From Candidatus Melainabacteria bacterium (GTDB lineage Bacteria; Cyanobacteriota; Vampirovibrionia; Obscuribacterales; Obscuribacteraceae), in the NCBI GenBank assembly GCA_016212515.1, contig JACRFZ010000046.1, forward strand, positions 1 to 64,000: 64,000 nucleotides of DNA, in the 5' to 3' direction. The position numbers and the translations under genes were made by a program. Below are positions 18,558-26,987 of this stretch, piece by piece. Each line of letters opens with the position of its first letter. The first letter of the stretch is position 1. Under the pieces are notes generated by a model. It did not search any database. It was not told the DNA's origin and saw nothing but the letters and a program-made list of their open reading frames with translations.

Positions 18558-18690
18558 AGGTACTCCAGATACCCTGATTATCCCCAAGATAAATAGGCTG
18601 TCCATGGTGAAATCCGCATCGATACTAGATTTTGGGCTAGAGATATAAATTACGGGTGTACACCCGGCTTGCAAAGACAGAAGGACTGAA

Positions 18691-20472
18691 ATGAAAACGG
18701 GAAACAAAAGACCCTCGGGCGGCGGTAGTTCCAGATCGGGCCAGGGTAAGGGCAAGCCGAATGCAGGTTTTGGCAAGAGTCGCGGCAAGAGTTTTGGTCA
18801 ACAAGGCGGCGGCAGAACCAGAAGCTCATCCGGCTCCTCCGCAGGTTCCAGTTCTCGCTCCTACGGCAGCAAGCGCGAAGATAGACCGCGCTCACAAGAG
18901 AGCGGCGGCTATGAAGACAAGAAGCGCAGCTATGCAAGGCCCCGCTCGCAAGAGGGCGGCGGCTATGAAGATAAGAAGCGTACATACTCAAGACCCCGCT
19001 CTGAAGAAGGCGGTGGTTTTGAGGATCGCAAGCGCACGTACTCCAGACCTCGTTCGGAGGAAGGCGGCGGCGGCTATGAAGATCGCAAGCGTACGTACTC
19101 CAGACCGCGTTCGGAGGAAGGCGGCGGCGGCTATGAAGATCGCAAGCGCACGTACTCCAGACCTCGTTCGGAAGAAGGCGGTAGTGGCGGCTATGAAGAT
19201 CGCAAGCGCACCTACTCCAGACCTCGTTCGGAAGAAGGTGGCAGTGGCGGCTATGAAGATCGCAAGCGCACCTACTCCAGACCCCGCTCGCAAGAGGGTG
19301 GCGGCGGCTATGAAGACCGCAAGCGCACTTACTCCAGACCTCGCTCGGAAGAGGGCAGTAGTGGCGGCGAAAGGCGTCCCTATAGCCGTCCTCGCTCGGA
19401 GGAAGGCGGTGAAAGGCGTCCTTACAGCCGTCCTCGTTCGGAGGAGGGTGGTGAAAACCGCTCTTACAGCCGTCCCCGTTCGGATGAAGGCGGTGAACGT
19501 GGTCGCTTTTCCAGTCGCTCCCGGGAGGGCGGTAGTAGTGGATTTGACCGTGGTGAAAGGCAGTTCCGCCCGAGAGAGCGCGGCGCCGAAGACCTCAGTC
19601 AGTTCGACGAGGAAGCGCCGCCGGAGCGCACTCGCGTCGGGCGTTACGGCAGCCATGCCGTGACTGAACTGCCTGTGCTCGACCAGGCGGAAGTTGATGC
19701 CGAGTTTGTCTACGGAAGAAATTCCGTTGTCGCTTTTCTTGAGCGCGGCTCTGCTCCCGTCAACAAAATTTTTATCGCTAAAGATACGGATCCCGACAGG
19801 CGTCTCGACAAGATCGTCGCTCTGGCCAAAGACAACGGCATTCCTACCGTGGTTTGCGATAAAGGCAAGCTCTCTACACTTATAGGTGATCGCGATAAGC
19901 ATCAAGGCGTAGTGGCCCAGATGGCCGCCAGCGAGTTTGTAGAGCTTCCTGATTTTCTCGACAAACTGGATGGAGTGAAGGCTGAGTACGAAGCGCGGGG
20001 CGAGAGTATGGACGGCTATTCCATCGCCATTCTCGATGGTATCGAAGACCCGCATAATATCGGCGCTATCATCAGAAGTGCCGACGCCGCCGGCGTTAAG
20101 GCCATCCTTCTGCCGCAGAGACGGTCTGCCGGTTTGACTTCCACCGTAGCCAAGGTAAGTGCCGGCGCCCTTGCTTCCATGACTGTGGTGCGCATCACCA
20201 ACATCGTTGCCACACTTGAAAAGCTTAAAGACAGGGGCTTCTGGGTGGCCGGCTTGAGTCTTGAAGGGGCGGAAGATCTATTTAAGTCCGACTTGAAACG
20301 CCCGCTTGCTCTCGTCATCGGCTCTGAGGGAGACGGTATCAGCAGGCTGGTGGCTGAGCATTGCGACATGCTGGTGAAGATTCCCATGGCCGGGCAAGTA
20401 CAGTCGCTCAATGCCTCAGTGGCGGCTGGTGTGGTGTTCTACGAGATTGTCAGACAGAACGTCAAAGCCTGA
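18691..20472 (+). CDS. rlmB: SpoU/TrmH-family 23S rRNA ribose methyltransferase with long RS-type repeat tail
   Basis: The C-terminal 260 residues (about 335-593) are a complete SpoU methyltransferase of the RlmB/TrmH type: substrate domain (VYGRNSVVAFLERG), motif 1 (DGIEDPHNIGAIIRSADAAG), motif 2 (LVIGSEGDGISRL) and motif 3 (IPMAGQVQSLNASVAAG). It makes a 2'-O-methyl on rRNA using SAM through a trefoil knot; the likely target is G2251 of 23S rRNA, but TrmH-like specificity cannot be excluded. The N-terminal 330 residues are disordered and Arg/Ser/Gly-rich with tandem repeats, unlike the usual RlmB of about 245 residues. The ATG follows AAGGA. No partner gene is evident. Confidence 0.9.
   Translation: MKTGNKRPSGGGSSRSGQGKGKPNAGFGKSRGKSFGQQGGGRTRSSSGSSAGSSSRSYGSKREDRPRSQESGGYEDKKRSYARPRSQEGGGYEDKKRTYSRPRSEEGGGFEDRKRTYSRPRSEEGGGGYEDRKRTYSRPRSEEGGGGYEDRKRTYSRPRSEEGGSGGYEDRKRTYSRPRSEEGGSGGYEDRKRTYSRPRSQEGGGGYEDRKRTYSRPRSEEGSSGGERRPYSRPRSEEGGERRPYSRPRSEEGGENRSYSRPRSDEGGERGRFSSRSREGGSSGFDRGERQFRPRERGAEDLSQFDEEAPPERTRVGRYGSHAVTELPVLDQAEVDAEFVYGRNSVVAFLERGSAPVNKIFIAKDTDPDRRLDKIVALAKDNGIPTVVCDKGKLSTLIGDRDKHQGVVAQMAASEFVELPDFLDKLDGVKAEYEARGESMDGYSIAILDGIEDPHNIGAIIRSADAAGVKAILLPQRRSAGLTSTVAKVSAGALASMTVVRITNIVATLEKLKDRGFWVAGLSLEGAEDLFKSDLKRPLALVIGSEGDGISRLVAEHCDMLVKIPMAGQVQSLNASVAAGVVFYEIVRQNVKA
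18889..19520. repeat. Tandem coding repeats (about 57-60 nt) in the methyltransferase tail
   Basis: About eight units of 18-20 codons follow the pattern YED(R/K)KR(T/S)Y(S/A)RPRS(E/Q)EGG, then four shorter units on the pattern ERRPYSRPRSEEGG. The nucleotide copies around 19050-19320 are almost identical, which suggests recent expansion. Charge alternates between Arg/Lys and Glu/Asp. Confidence 0.9.
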
Positions 20473-20551
20473 GCCGGTTTCAAAGCGAAGCTTCGTTACA
20501 AAAATTATATTAAGTTCCTGTAGCGAGATTGAGCAATGCCGAGGCGTTTGT

Positions 20552-20581
20552 TTGACACGAACAAAATCATGTATGTAGAAT
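20552..20581 (+). promoter_or_regulatory. Sigma-70-type promoter of the tRNA-tuf unit
   Basis: The -35 TTGACA (20552-20557) is a perfect match, and the -10 TAGAAT (20576-20581) matches 5 of 6, with an 18-nt spacer. It lies about 40 nt before the first tRNA, a suitable distance for a tRNA leader. Confidence 0.65.
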
Positions 20582-20620
20582 CTTAAGTTCTTGTCCGTGC
20601 ATGGGTGACCTTGCGCGCTT

Positions 20621-20692
20621 GCCGGTGTAGCTCAACGGTAGAGCAACGGTTTTGTAAACCGTAGGTTGCGGGTTCGAATCCCATCACCGGCT
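20621..20692 (+). tRNA. tRNA-Thr (anticodon UGU)
   Basis: A 72-nt cloverleaf. The acceptor GCCGGTG pairs with CACCGGC; D arm is GCTC/GAGC; the anticodon stem is ACGGT/ACCGT with loop TTTGTAA, giving UGU. The T loop is TTCGAAT, with a C-A mismatch in the T stem. CCA is not encoded. Confidence 0.93.
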
Positions 20693-20696
20693 TTGT

Positions 20697-20779
20697 GGGC
20701 GGATGTCCGAGTGGCTAAAGGAGACGGGCTGTAAACTCGTTGGCGCAAGCCTACGCTGGTTCGAATCCAGCTCCGCCCA
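20697..20779 (+). tRNA. tRNA-Tyr (anticodon GUA)
   Basis: An 83-nt class II tRNA, 4 nt after the previous one. The acceptor GGGCGGA pairs with TCCGCCC. The anticodon loop is CTGTAAA, giving GUA. The long variable arm (GGC-GCAA-GCC) fits bacterial tRNA-Tyr. The T arm is CTGG-TTCGAAT-CCAG. Confidence 0.93.
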
Positions 20780-20952
20780 AACTTTTTTGCTGAGAGCAAC
20801 CGGCTTTAAGGCAAAAGGAAGCAGCCAGAAATCTGAGAAGGGTCTCTCAGAAAAAGTGAGATCCTTCAAAGAGGGTTGTCGAAGACAACAACGCTAAAGA
20901 AAAATAGGGGGATCATCAGACTTAGCGAAAGTCGTTTGATAATTAGGGGCGC

Positions 20953-21027
20953 GCCCATGTAGCACAGTGGTAGTGCACCCCCTTGGTAAGGGGGAGGTCA
21001 CGAGTTCAAATCTCGTCATGGGCTCCA
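20953..21027 (+). tRNA. tRNA-Thr (anticodon GGU)
   Basis: The acceptor GCCCATG pairs with CATGGGC; D arm is GCAC/GTGC; the anticodon stem CCCCC/GGGGG has loop TTGGTAA, giving GGU. The T arm is ACGAG-TTCAAAT-CTCGT. The last three bases are an encoded CCA, unlike the two preceding tRNAs. tuf starts 77 nt downstream. Confidence 0.93.
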
Positions 21028-21103
21028 TTTTCAAACCAAGGGACTTATCTAAGTCAAGAGATCCAAGTCAGCAACACGAGTTAAGTAAGGAGAGTAGAAG
21101 AGG

Positions 21104-22288
21104 ATGGCCCGTCAAAAGTTTGAACGCAACAAGCCAAACGTGAACGTTGGAACGATCGGGCACGTTGATCATGGCAAAACATCGCTCACAGCCGCTATTA
21201 CCTTGACCCTGTCTAAAACAGGTCAGGCAAAAGCCAAGAAGTACGATGAGATCGATGCTGCTCCCGAAGAGAAAGCTCGCGGTATCACGATTAACACCGC
21301 CCACGTGGAATATGAAACCGACACTCGTCACTACAGCCACGTAGACTGCCCCGGACACGCCGACTACATCAAAAACATGATTACCGGTGCTGCCCAGATG
21401 GACGGTGCGATTCTCGTAATCTCCGCTTCAGATGGTCCTATGCCCCAGACCCGTGAGCACATCCTGCTCGCCCGTCAGGTAGGCGTACCCCACATCGTTG
21501 TATTCCTGAACAAGTGCGACATGGTCGACGATCCGGAACTTCTGGACCTCGTCGAAATGGAAGCTCGCGAACTTCTCGACAAATACAACTTCCCCGGCGA
21601 CAAGATTCCTTTCATCCGCGGTTCCGCTCTCAAGTGTCTCGAAGGAGACGCTGCTGCTGAGAAAGCCGTTCTCGAACTGATGAAAGCCGTAGACGAATAC
21701 ATCCCCACCCCCGAGCGCGATATCGACAAACCGTTCTTGCTCGCTGTTGAAGACGTATTCTCCATCACCGGTCGTGGTACCGTTGCCACCGGTCGTATCG
21801 AGCGCGGACAAATCAAAGTCGGCGAAGAAGTAGAAATCGTTGGTCTGCAAGAGACCCGCAAAACCACCGTCACCGGTGTTGAGATGTACCAGAAGACATT
21901 GGATTCCGGTATCGCCGGCGACAACGTCGGTATCCTCCTGCGCGGTATCGATAAGACCATGATCGAGCGCGGTCAAGTGCTCGCCAAGCCTGGTTCCATC
22001 AAACCCCACACCAAATTCAAGGCTGAGGTATACGTCCTCTCCAAAGAAGAAGGTGGTCGTCACACTCCGTTCTTCCCTGGTTACAGACCGCAGTTCTACA
22101 TCCGTACAACTGACGTGACCGGCTCCATCACTTTGCCTGCCGGCGTAGAGATGGTTATGCCTGGTGACAACGTTGCTATGGACGTCGAGCTCATCCAGCC
22201 CGTAGCCGTTGAAGAAGGTATGAGATTCGCTATCCGCGAAGGCGGTCGTACCGTAGGCGCCGGTGTTGTAGCCAGCATCATCGCCTAA
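21104..22288 (+). CDS. tuf: Elongation factor Tu
   Basis: EF-Tu brings aminoacyl-tRNA to the ribosome as a GTP complex. The 394 residues match the family length. The G motifs are intact: [17 protein letters not shown] (catalytic His kept), NKCD and the GSAL segment. Domains 2 and 3 are complete and end in [13 protein letters not shown]. It sits after three tRNA genes, echoing the thrU-tyrU-glyT-thrT-tufB order of E. coli, and is separated from the S10 cluster by 6 kb; fusA, rpsL and rpsG are not in this window. A strong terminator follows. Its codon use looks highly optimised, with many C-ending codons. Confidence 0.98.
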   Translation: MARQKFERNKPNVNVGTIGHVDHGKTSLTAAITLTLSKTGQAKAKKYDEIDAAPEEKARGITINTAHVEYETDTRHYSHVDCPGHADYIKNMITGAAQMDGAILVISASDGPMPQTREHILLARQVGVPHIVVFLNKCDMVDDPELLDLVEMEARELLDKYNFPGDKIPFIRGSALKCLEGDAAAEKAVLELMKAVDEYIPTPERDIDKPFLLAVEDVFSITGRGTVATGRIERGQIKVGEEVEIVGLQETRKTTVTGVEMYQKTLDSGIAGDNVGILLRGIDKTMIERGQVLAKPGSIKPHTKFKAEVYVLSKEEGGRHTPFFPGYRPQFYIRTTDVTGSITLPAGVEMVMPGDNVAMDVELIQPVAVEEGMRFAIREGGRTVGAGVVASIIA

Positions 22289-22309
22289 TAGGCAGCTTAG
22301 AAAGCAATG

Positions 22310-22344
22310 AAAAAGGGTTGGTCCAATGGACCAGCCCTTTTTTC
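22310..22344 (+). terminator. Rho-independent terminator after tuf
   Basis: The stem AAGGGTTGGTCC/GGACCAGCCCTT (one G-U pair) with an AAT loop is followed by a T run. It ends the tRNA-tuf transcript. Confidence 0.92.
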
Positions 22345-22471
22345 TGCCTGAGAATGGCTCATATCTGGATTGTCAGCGGTCTTCTTGGCAACCTTAAAAA
22401 TAGCTGTACTTTTCAGCTTTCCTGCTTCCGGCGGGGGATGATTCGAAATATATGTTTCATCGTGATAGCCC

Positions 22472-23227
22472 ATGCAGACCCCCCAGAGCAGAAAATTGAA
22501 ACTAAAGCAGCCTCGCTCTTTGTGGCTCTCGTTTTCACCTGTTTTCTTTCTGGTGCTCATTATTTTGCTGGCCACTTTCAGCACCGATGTGCTCATGCAT
22601 CCTAATCTGCATCCGCGCCTCTTTGGTTTTTTTTACTATGTAACTCACTATCACCCGCGCCTTAGCCGGCTACTGGTTTACGGTCTCTTTTCGGCCTACC
22701 TGGGCCTGGTCTTCCTGGCTCCCCTGACTCGCCGGCTTTCATCCTGGCGCATGAGAAAAAATGGTTTGCTTAGCGACGAAAAACTTAGATTGACGACTTA
22801 TTTAAATTGCCCTCGCCTGGAAAAGTATCCGCTAGTGCAGTCGGAACTCTGGCAGAGGCTTGGTAGAGTACTGCCGGGACTTGTGATAAAGCTTCCCGAT
22901 CTGCGGGCTGCCCACTGGCAAATGAAGGCGGTCGATTTCAGCCGCAAAGAGTTTTTCCTTGAGCTATGGTACGTACAAAACCCACTGGGGCTAAAGGTCT
23001 CGCGCCTCTACCCGCGTAAGTTGAACTGCCGGGCTCGGATCATCTCAAAAGGTACCTCCAGTGTCGTCGAATTTTTCTTCTCAGCAGATAGTGCCATGGA
23101 TTACGAGAATGTCAGTGCCATCATCGGCAGTACCATCTCTCAGATAAAAGAGAGCTTGGAAGCGAAGGATGATTTGAGCGGTGTTGAATTTGCTCGTGCC
23201 GGTCTTATCTATGGTTTCTCAAGATAG
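22472..23227 (+). CDS. Hypothetical membrane protein with two transmembrane helices
   Basis: A 251-residue protein. It has hydrophobic helices at about residues 20-42 and 66-86, and the remaining 165 residues are cytosolic or extracytoplasmic with mixed alpha/beta character. The C-terminal half reads like a small sensor or SRPBCC-like domain (KAVDFSRKEFFLELWYV, then SVVEFFFSAD), but I cannot assign it. It converges on the kinase gene with a 9-nt overlap of stop regions. The start ATG has no strong ribosome binding site. Confidence 0.7.
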   Translation: MQTPQSRKLKLKQPRSLWLSFSPVFFLVLIILLATFSTDVLMHPNLHPRLFGFFYYVTHYHPRLSRLLVYGLFSAYLGLVFLAPLTRRLSSWRMRKNGLLSDEKLRLTTYLNCPRLEKYPLVQSELWQRLGRVLPGLVIKLPDLRAAHWQMKAVDFSRKEFFLELWYVQNPLGLKVSRLYPRKLNCRARIISKGTSSVVEFFFSADSAMDYENVSAIIGSTISQIKESLEAKDDLSGVEFARAGLIYGFSR

Positions 23228-25543
23228 GTCGGCTGCAAGAGATTCCCTGGTTCTTCCTTCCGCAAGTAATTCGCTTACGGCTTCACTGGTAGGCCTTTTG
23301 CCTGGCTCCAGGTCTGTCAACTGTTTCAGTAGGGCGCAGAATAATTCCTGAAAGTTTTGCCCTTCTGCTGCCTCTTCCTGGAGCTTTATGGTGGATATTG
23401 GTGTGGGCTCTTTACCGGTCAGTATGAAGAAAATGGTTGCTCCCATGGCATAGAGATCCGAGGCCGGGCAGGCTTGTCCGCGAAACTGTTCGGGCGGCAA
23501 GTAAGACTGCTTGCCCACAACGGTACCGGTGGTAGCCTCCTGCATTTCCTGGGCTACGTTGAAATCTATTAGCTTTAGATTGCCTTGATTGTCTAAGATC
23601 AAATTGTCTGGCGTAAAATCGCGATGCACCAGGGGCGGTGTAAGACCATGCAAGTATTTGAGAATTTCGCACATCTTCAAGGCCAGGTCTTGGGCTTCTG
23701 TCTGGCTGAAGGCGCCCCTTTCACTGACGAGCTGGCGCAGATTCTTGCCGTCGATATGCTCGAGCACCAGGTAGGCCCGGTGGTCTTCCACGAAGAAGTG
23801 CTGCAGTTTCACCACCTGCGGGTGGTCTAGTTTTGATAAGAGCCGGGCTTCATTTTCAAAGCGTTCCAGGGCTTTCTTCCTGGCTTGAATATCTACATAG
23901 ATTGGCAAAACAAATTCCTTAAGAACCACATGGCGCCCATCTTGATCAACTGCCAGGTAAGCAAAACCCTGACCACCTGAGCCCAGTTCCTTCAGCACCT
24001 GAAAGCGGCCGTTCTGCAATAAGGCATCTTTAGAAAGCGGCTTCAATCGCTCTCGCTTGGGCGGTGCCGAGAGAGCTTGCAGCCAGAGTTCCGTATAACT
24101 TCTATCCGGGGGCTTAGATAGGTATTCAGCTACTTCCGGATCTCTCGGTACACGGGGGGCATACTTCTCGATTTCGGCAAGTAGGGCTTCTCTGTCATCG
24201 GCAGTTTCAAAGCCACTAAGCTTTAAGGAGAGGTTCTTTTTGCCCGTCTTAAGAACCAGATTGTCGTCCTTGTGGGACGTGCTGCCCTTCTTCTTCTCTA
24301 TGCCTATATGGGTGATCTGATTCCAGGGCAGGAATTCGCTTTTCTTGCCGCTCCACTTGCCGAAGCGATAGGCGAGACCCTGGCTGGAACTCAGGAGGGC
24401 CCGGGGAAAGCGCAGCAGCATGGTCAGGTAGGTAAGTACAGTGCCTACAAAAGTTAAGCTGAAACTCAGGACGAAAAGGTGCTTCCAGTCTATAGAGCCG
24501 GCGGTGCTGACCGCACCGGCAGCGGTGCCATCGCCCTGAGGAGCTGCACCGCCTGACGTCAAAGCTACGATCAGGTCACTCATCTGCTTGCCCGGATCGA
24601 GGAAAATGAGAGTGAGGGTGACAACCAGAAGTAGTATGAGCTTCCAGTGGCTGGCCCGGCCTTCACTGGTAAAGCGCGCCCGGAACCACTTCTCTACACC
24701 GGCCAGGGGGCGGTAGGCGATGGTCCGCGGTTTCTCTTTAGCTGTTTTTTTGAGGGCGCGACCCAGTATCTCACCGCGATTCATGCACCGGTCTACTTGG
24801 GCTGTGAGAAGACTATAAGCGAGCATGGCCAGCACCAGGGTGAGGGCGGCCAGACCAGGTTGATGGATGGAAAATAGAGCCGCCAGAGTCAGCCCCGAGC
24901 TTAAATAGGTGACAACGTAAGTAGTGAAGGCATTGAGGGGCGTCTCTTTGCCGTCGGCTTTCTCCATCAATTCGGCCGTCAGTGCGGGGCTGACAATCAG
25001 CCAATTGGCATATTTGTATATAAGCACGCCGGTAGCGAGTAAAGAGATGACGGCCCCTGCCGCAGCAATTTGGTACCCAGTCCAGAGGTGCCAGGCCAGG
25101 CTGCCGGCCAGGATGGGATAGAAAAGGAAGGGACTGAAACTGCTGCCGTTTTTCAGAGTCAGGGGCATTCCGAAAAGTCTGAGCGACTTATGTTCCAGGC
25201 TTTTGAACCAACTGTGTTGTAGATACTGAAAGACGCAAATGAAGCCGCAGATAAGCATGGCCGGCGGAATCGCTTTAACGGTCAGCGGTATTGTGATAAC
25301 CAGTGCTAGCATGAAAGCCAGGGTTTGCTTCAGCACCGGTAGTTCTTCTTCTTTTTCTTCTTCTGTTTTTATCTGTGGTTCATCGGGCAATCTGTTTAGG
25401 CTTGGCCCGGTGCTGACGGATAATCCCGATTCTGCCTCTGGAGCGGGCTGTACATTTAGCTCCTCCGGCATTTCCACCAGGCGTGTCTTAACCTTGAGTG
25501 GGGAGGCGAATTGGCTGTGGAGTTGCTCTTCGCTTTCCATCAA
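23219..25543 (-). CDS. Multi-span membrane serine/threonine kinase with variant catalytic motifs
   Basis: A 774-residue protein with an N-terminal acidic tail, about 6-8 hydrophobic helices between residues 65 and 380, a linker (about 390-480), and a PknB-like kinase domain (about 510-770). Kinase features seen: Gly loop LGSGGQGFAYLA, ATP lysine in VVLKEF, alpha-C Glu in ENEARLL, catalytic loop VHRDFTPDN and an activation end of SYLPPEQ. Two departures: the residue two after the catalytic Asp is Thr instead of Lys, and the Mg-binding motif is DFN instead of DFG. The catalytic and Mg-binding Asp are kept, so activity is plausible. Its start overlaps the stop of the upstream kinase gene by 4 nt (ATGA). 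Confidence 0.9.
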   Translation of the reverse strand: MMESEEQLHSQFASPLKVKTRLVEMPEELNVQPAPEAESGLSVSTGPSLNRLPDEPQIKTEEEKEEELPVLKQTLAFMLALVITIPLTVKAIPPAMLICGFICVFQYLQHSWFKSLEHKSLRLFGMPLTLKNGSSFSPFLFYPILAGSLAWHLWTGYQIAAAGAVISLLATGVLIYKYANWLIVSPALTAELMEKADGKETPLNAFTTYVVTYLSSGLTLAALFSIHQPGLAALTLVLAMLAYSLLTAQVDRCMNRGEILGRALKKTAKEKPRTIAYRPLAGVEKWFRARFTSEGRASHWKLILLLVVTLTLIFLDPGKQMSDLIVALTSGGAAPQGDGTAAGAVSTAGSIDWKHLFVLSFSLTFVGTVLTYLTMLLRFPRALLSSSQGLAYRFGKWSGKKSEFLPWNQITHIGIEKKKGSTSHKDDNLVLKTGKKNLSLKLSGFETADDREALLAEIEKYAPRVPRDPEVAEYLSKPPDRSYTELWLQALSAPPKRERLKPLSKDALLQNGRFQVLKELGSGGQGFAYLAVDQDGRHVVLKEFVLPIYVDIQARKKALERFENEARLLSKLDHPQVVKLQHFFVEDHRAYLVLEHIDGKNLRQLVSERGAFSQTEAQDLALKMCEILKYLHGLTPPLVHRDFTPDNLILDNQGNLKLIDFNVAQEMQEATTGTVVGKQSYLPPEQFRGQACPASDLYAMGATIFFILTGKEPTPISTIKLQEEAAEGQNFQELFCALLKQLTDLEPGKRPTSEAVSELLAEGRTRESLAADLS

Positions 25544-26949
25544 GGCACCGTCAGTTTGTCTAGCTCGGCTTGCAAGGTCGCCAGATCGGAAATTCGTTCC
25601 CTGCTCTCAAAAGCCGTCAGTCGGCTGACCAGATCAGATAGGTTCTGAGAAATTTCAGGCACCAGCTCTTTGGGTCTCGATACGGTCAGTGGTACTGGAT
25701 CTTGTCCGGTCAAAAGAAAGTGCAGGGTGCCGCCCAGGGCATAGAGGTCGCTTGCCGGGTTGGTTTTACCCCTTAACTGCTCCGGTGCAATATAGGCTTG
25801 CTTGCCGATCAGGGTACCGGTGGCGGTACCAAGAAATTCGTTGGCGGCACCAAAATCAATGAGCTTTATGGCGCCGTCGTTTTTCAGGACGATATTGTCC
25901 GGGGTGAGATCTCGGTGCATCACAGGCGGGTTTTGCTCATGCAGGTACTTGAGGATAGAGGAAAGAGTCTTGGCCCAGGCTGTCACTCTGGCCTCTGACT
26001 GGGGTCCGTTTTGTTTGATGAACTGCCTGAGATCTTGTCCGGCTATGTGTTCAAGCAAGAGGTAATGCCTGTCGTCTTCTACGAAGAAGTCGAGCACCCG
26101 GGCTATGTCTGGATGACTTAAGGAGCAGAGTATGGCCGCCTCGTTTTTTAAGTAAGCGATGGCCTTATCTCGCAGGGCGGGATCTGTGGAGTTTGGCACC
26201 ACTGCTTCTTTCAGCACCACCGTCTCCACTTCCTCTTGCTGGGCTAAGTAAATAGCTGAGAAACCGCCGAAAGCCATTTGCCTGATGATTTTCAAATGAC
26301 CCTGCTGCAAGGTGGAACCCGGCTCAAGGGGCACGAAGGCTGTTGAATGGAAGCGGCGGGCCAGTTCATCATCGAAAAGTTCGGTATAGCTAAGACCGGT
26401 CAGACCTTTGTTTTTGTTTTGCAGGTTGGCTTGATAATTGAGCAGGTTCGAGTCTTTCTCGGCGTCTCGGGCAAAGGCTTCCACTGCCATAAGTAGTTTT
26501 TCCATGTCTTCCGCCTTCAGCTTGTCCGTATCAATGGTGGCACCGCCGCCGTCCTTGAAGACAAGGTTGATGGTTTCCGCCTCTTCCGAGCTCTGCAAGA
26601 AGATCTTTGCCAGTTCGCTCCAGCCCCTTTGCCGCTTTCTCTTTAAGGCTGTGGCGAAGAGCGGTTGGAAGGAGATGCCGTTTTCCGTTATCAAAATGCG
26701 GTTGTCTTCAAAGAAACCGGTGACCAGGAAACCGGCTACAGTCACAGCTGCAAGTCCGAAAAGCAGGCCGGCTATGAAAAGTAGCGGTAGATTGGCGAGA
26801 GACTCAGGGTGGATGATGAAATAGGTGCAGAAGGCACCGAGCATAAAAGGGGCGGCCAGGGTCCAGATTGGTACGAAGCCCAGCATGCAGTAGAACCCCA
26901 GTTTTTGAGGTTCGTGATCGTAGACGATGGAAAGTTGAAACTCAGCCAA
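25540..26949 (-). CDS. Membrane-linked serine/threonine kinase
   Basis: A 469-residue protein. Two N-terminal membrane helices (about 23-45 and 52-75) precede a PH-like or linker region with ILITENGISFQPLF, then a kinase domain (about 215-460). Seen: Gly loop MAFGGFSAIYLA, ATP lysine in VVLKEA, alpha-C Glu in NEAAIL, catalytic loop MHRDLTPDN (Thr in place of the usual Lys two after Asp), a canonical DFG, and AYIAPEQ. It resembles its downstream neighbour in the kinase domain and in the membrane-plus-linker design, which suggests duplication. Translation is coupled to that neighbour. Confidence 0.9.
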   Translation of the reverse strand: MAEFQLSIVYDHEPQKLGFYCMLGFVPIWTLAAPFMLGAFCTYFIIHPESLANLPLLFIAGLLFGLAAVTVAGFLVTGFFEDNRILITENGISFQPLFATALKRKRQRGWSELAKIFLQSSEEAETINLVFKDGGGATIDTDKLKAEDMEKLLMAVEAFARDAEKDSNLLNYQANLQNKNKGLTGLSYTELFDDELARRFHSTAFVPLEPGSTLQQGHLKIIRQMAFGGFSAIYLAQQEEVETVVLKEAVVPNSTDPALRDKAIAYLKNEAAILCSLSHPDIARVLDFFVEDDRHYLLLEHIAGQDLRQFIKQNGPQSEARVTAWAKTLSSILKYLHEQNPPVMHRDLTPDNIVLKNDGAIKLIDFGAANEFLGTATGTLIGKQAYIAPEQLRGKTNPASDLYALGGTLHFLLTGQDPVPLTVSRPKELVPEISQNLSDLVSRLTAFESRERISDLATLQAELDKLTVP

Positions 26950-26987
26950 TAGCTTGTTCCTCTTGTTCCCTTTTTACTCTTTGCGAC

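Noticed and set aside
18889-19340. 57-60-nt repeats that could suggest a CRISPR or noncoding repeat
   Set aside because: Frame is kept and the units vary in codon-sized steps, so it is a protein repeat.
18988-20055. Leftward 355-residue open frame
   Set aside because: Antisense to the methyltransferase gene, and its repeats mirror the coding repeats.
20780-20952. A tRNA-Gly expected by analogy with the E. coli tufB operon
   Set aside because: No cloverleaf can be drawn in the gap; only weak hairpins are present.
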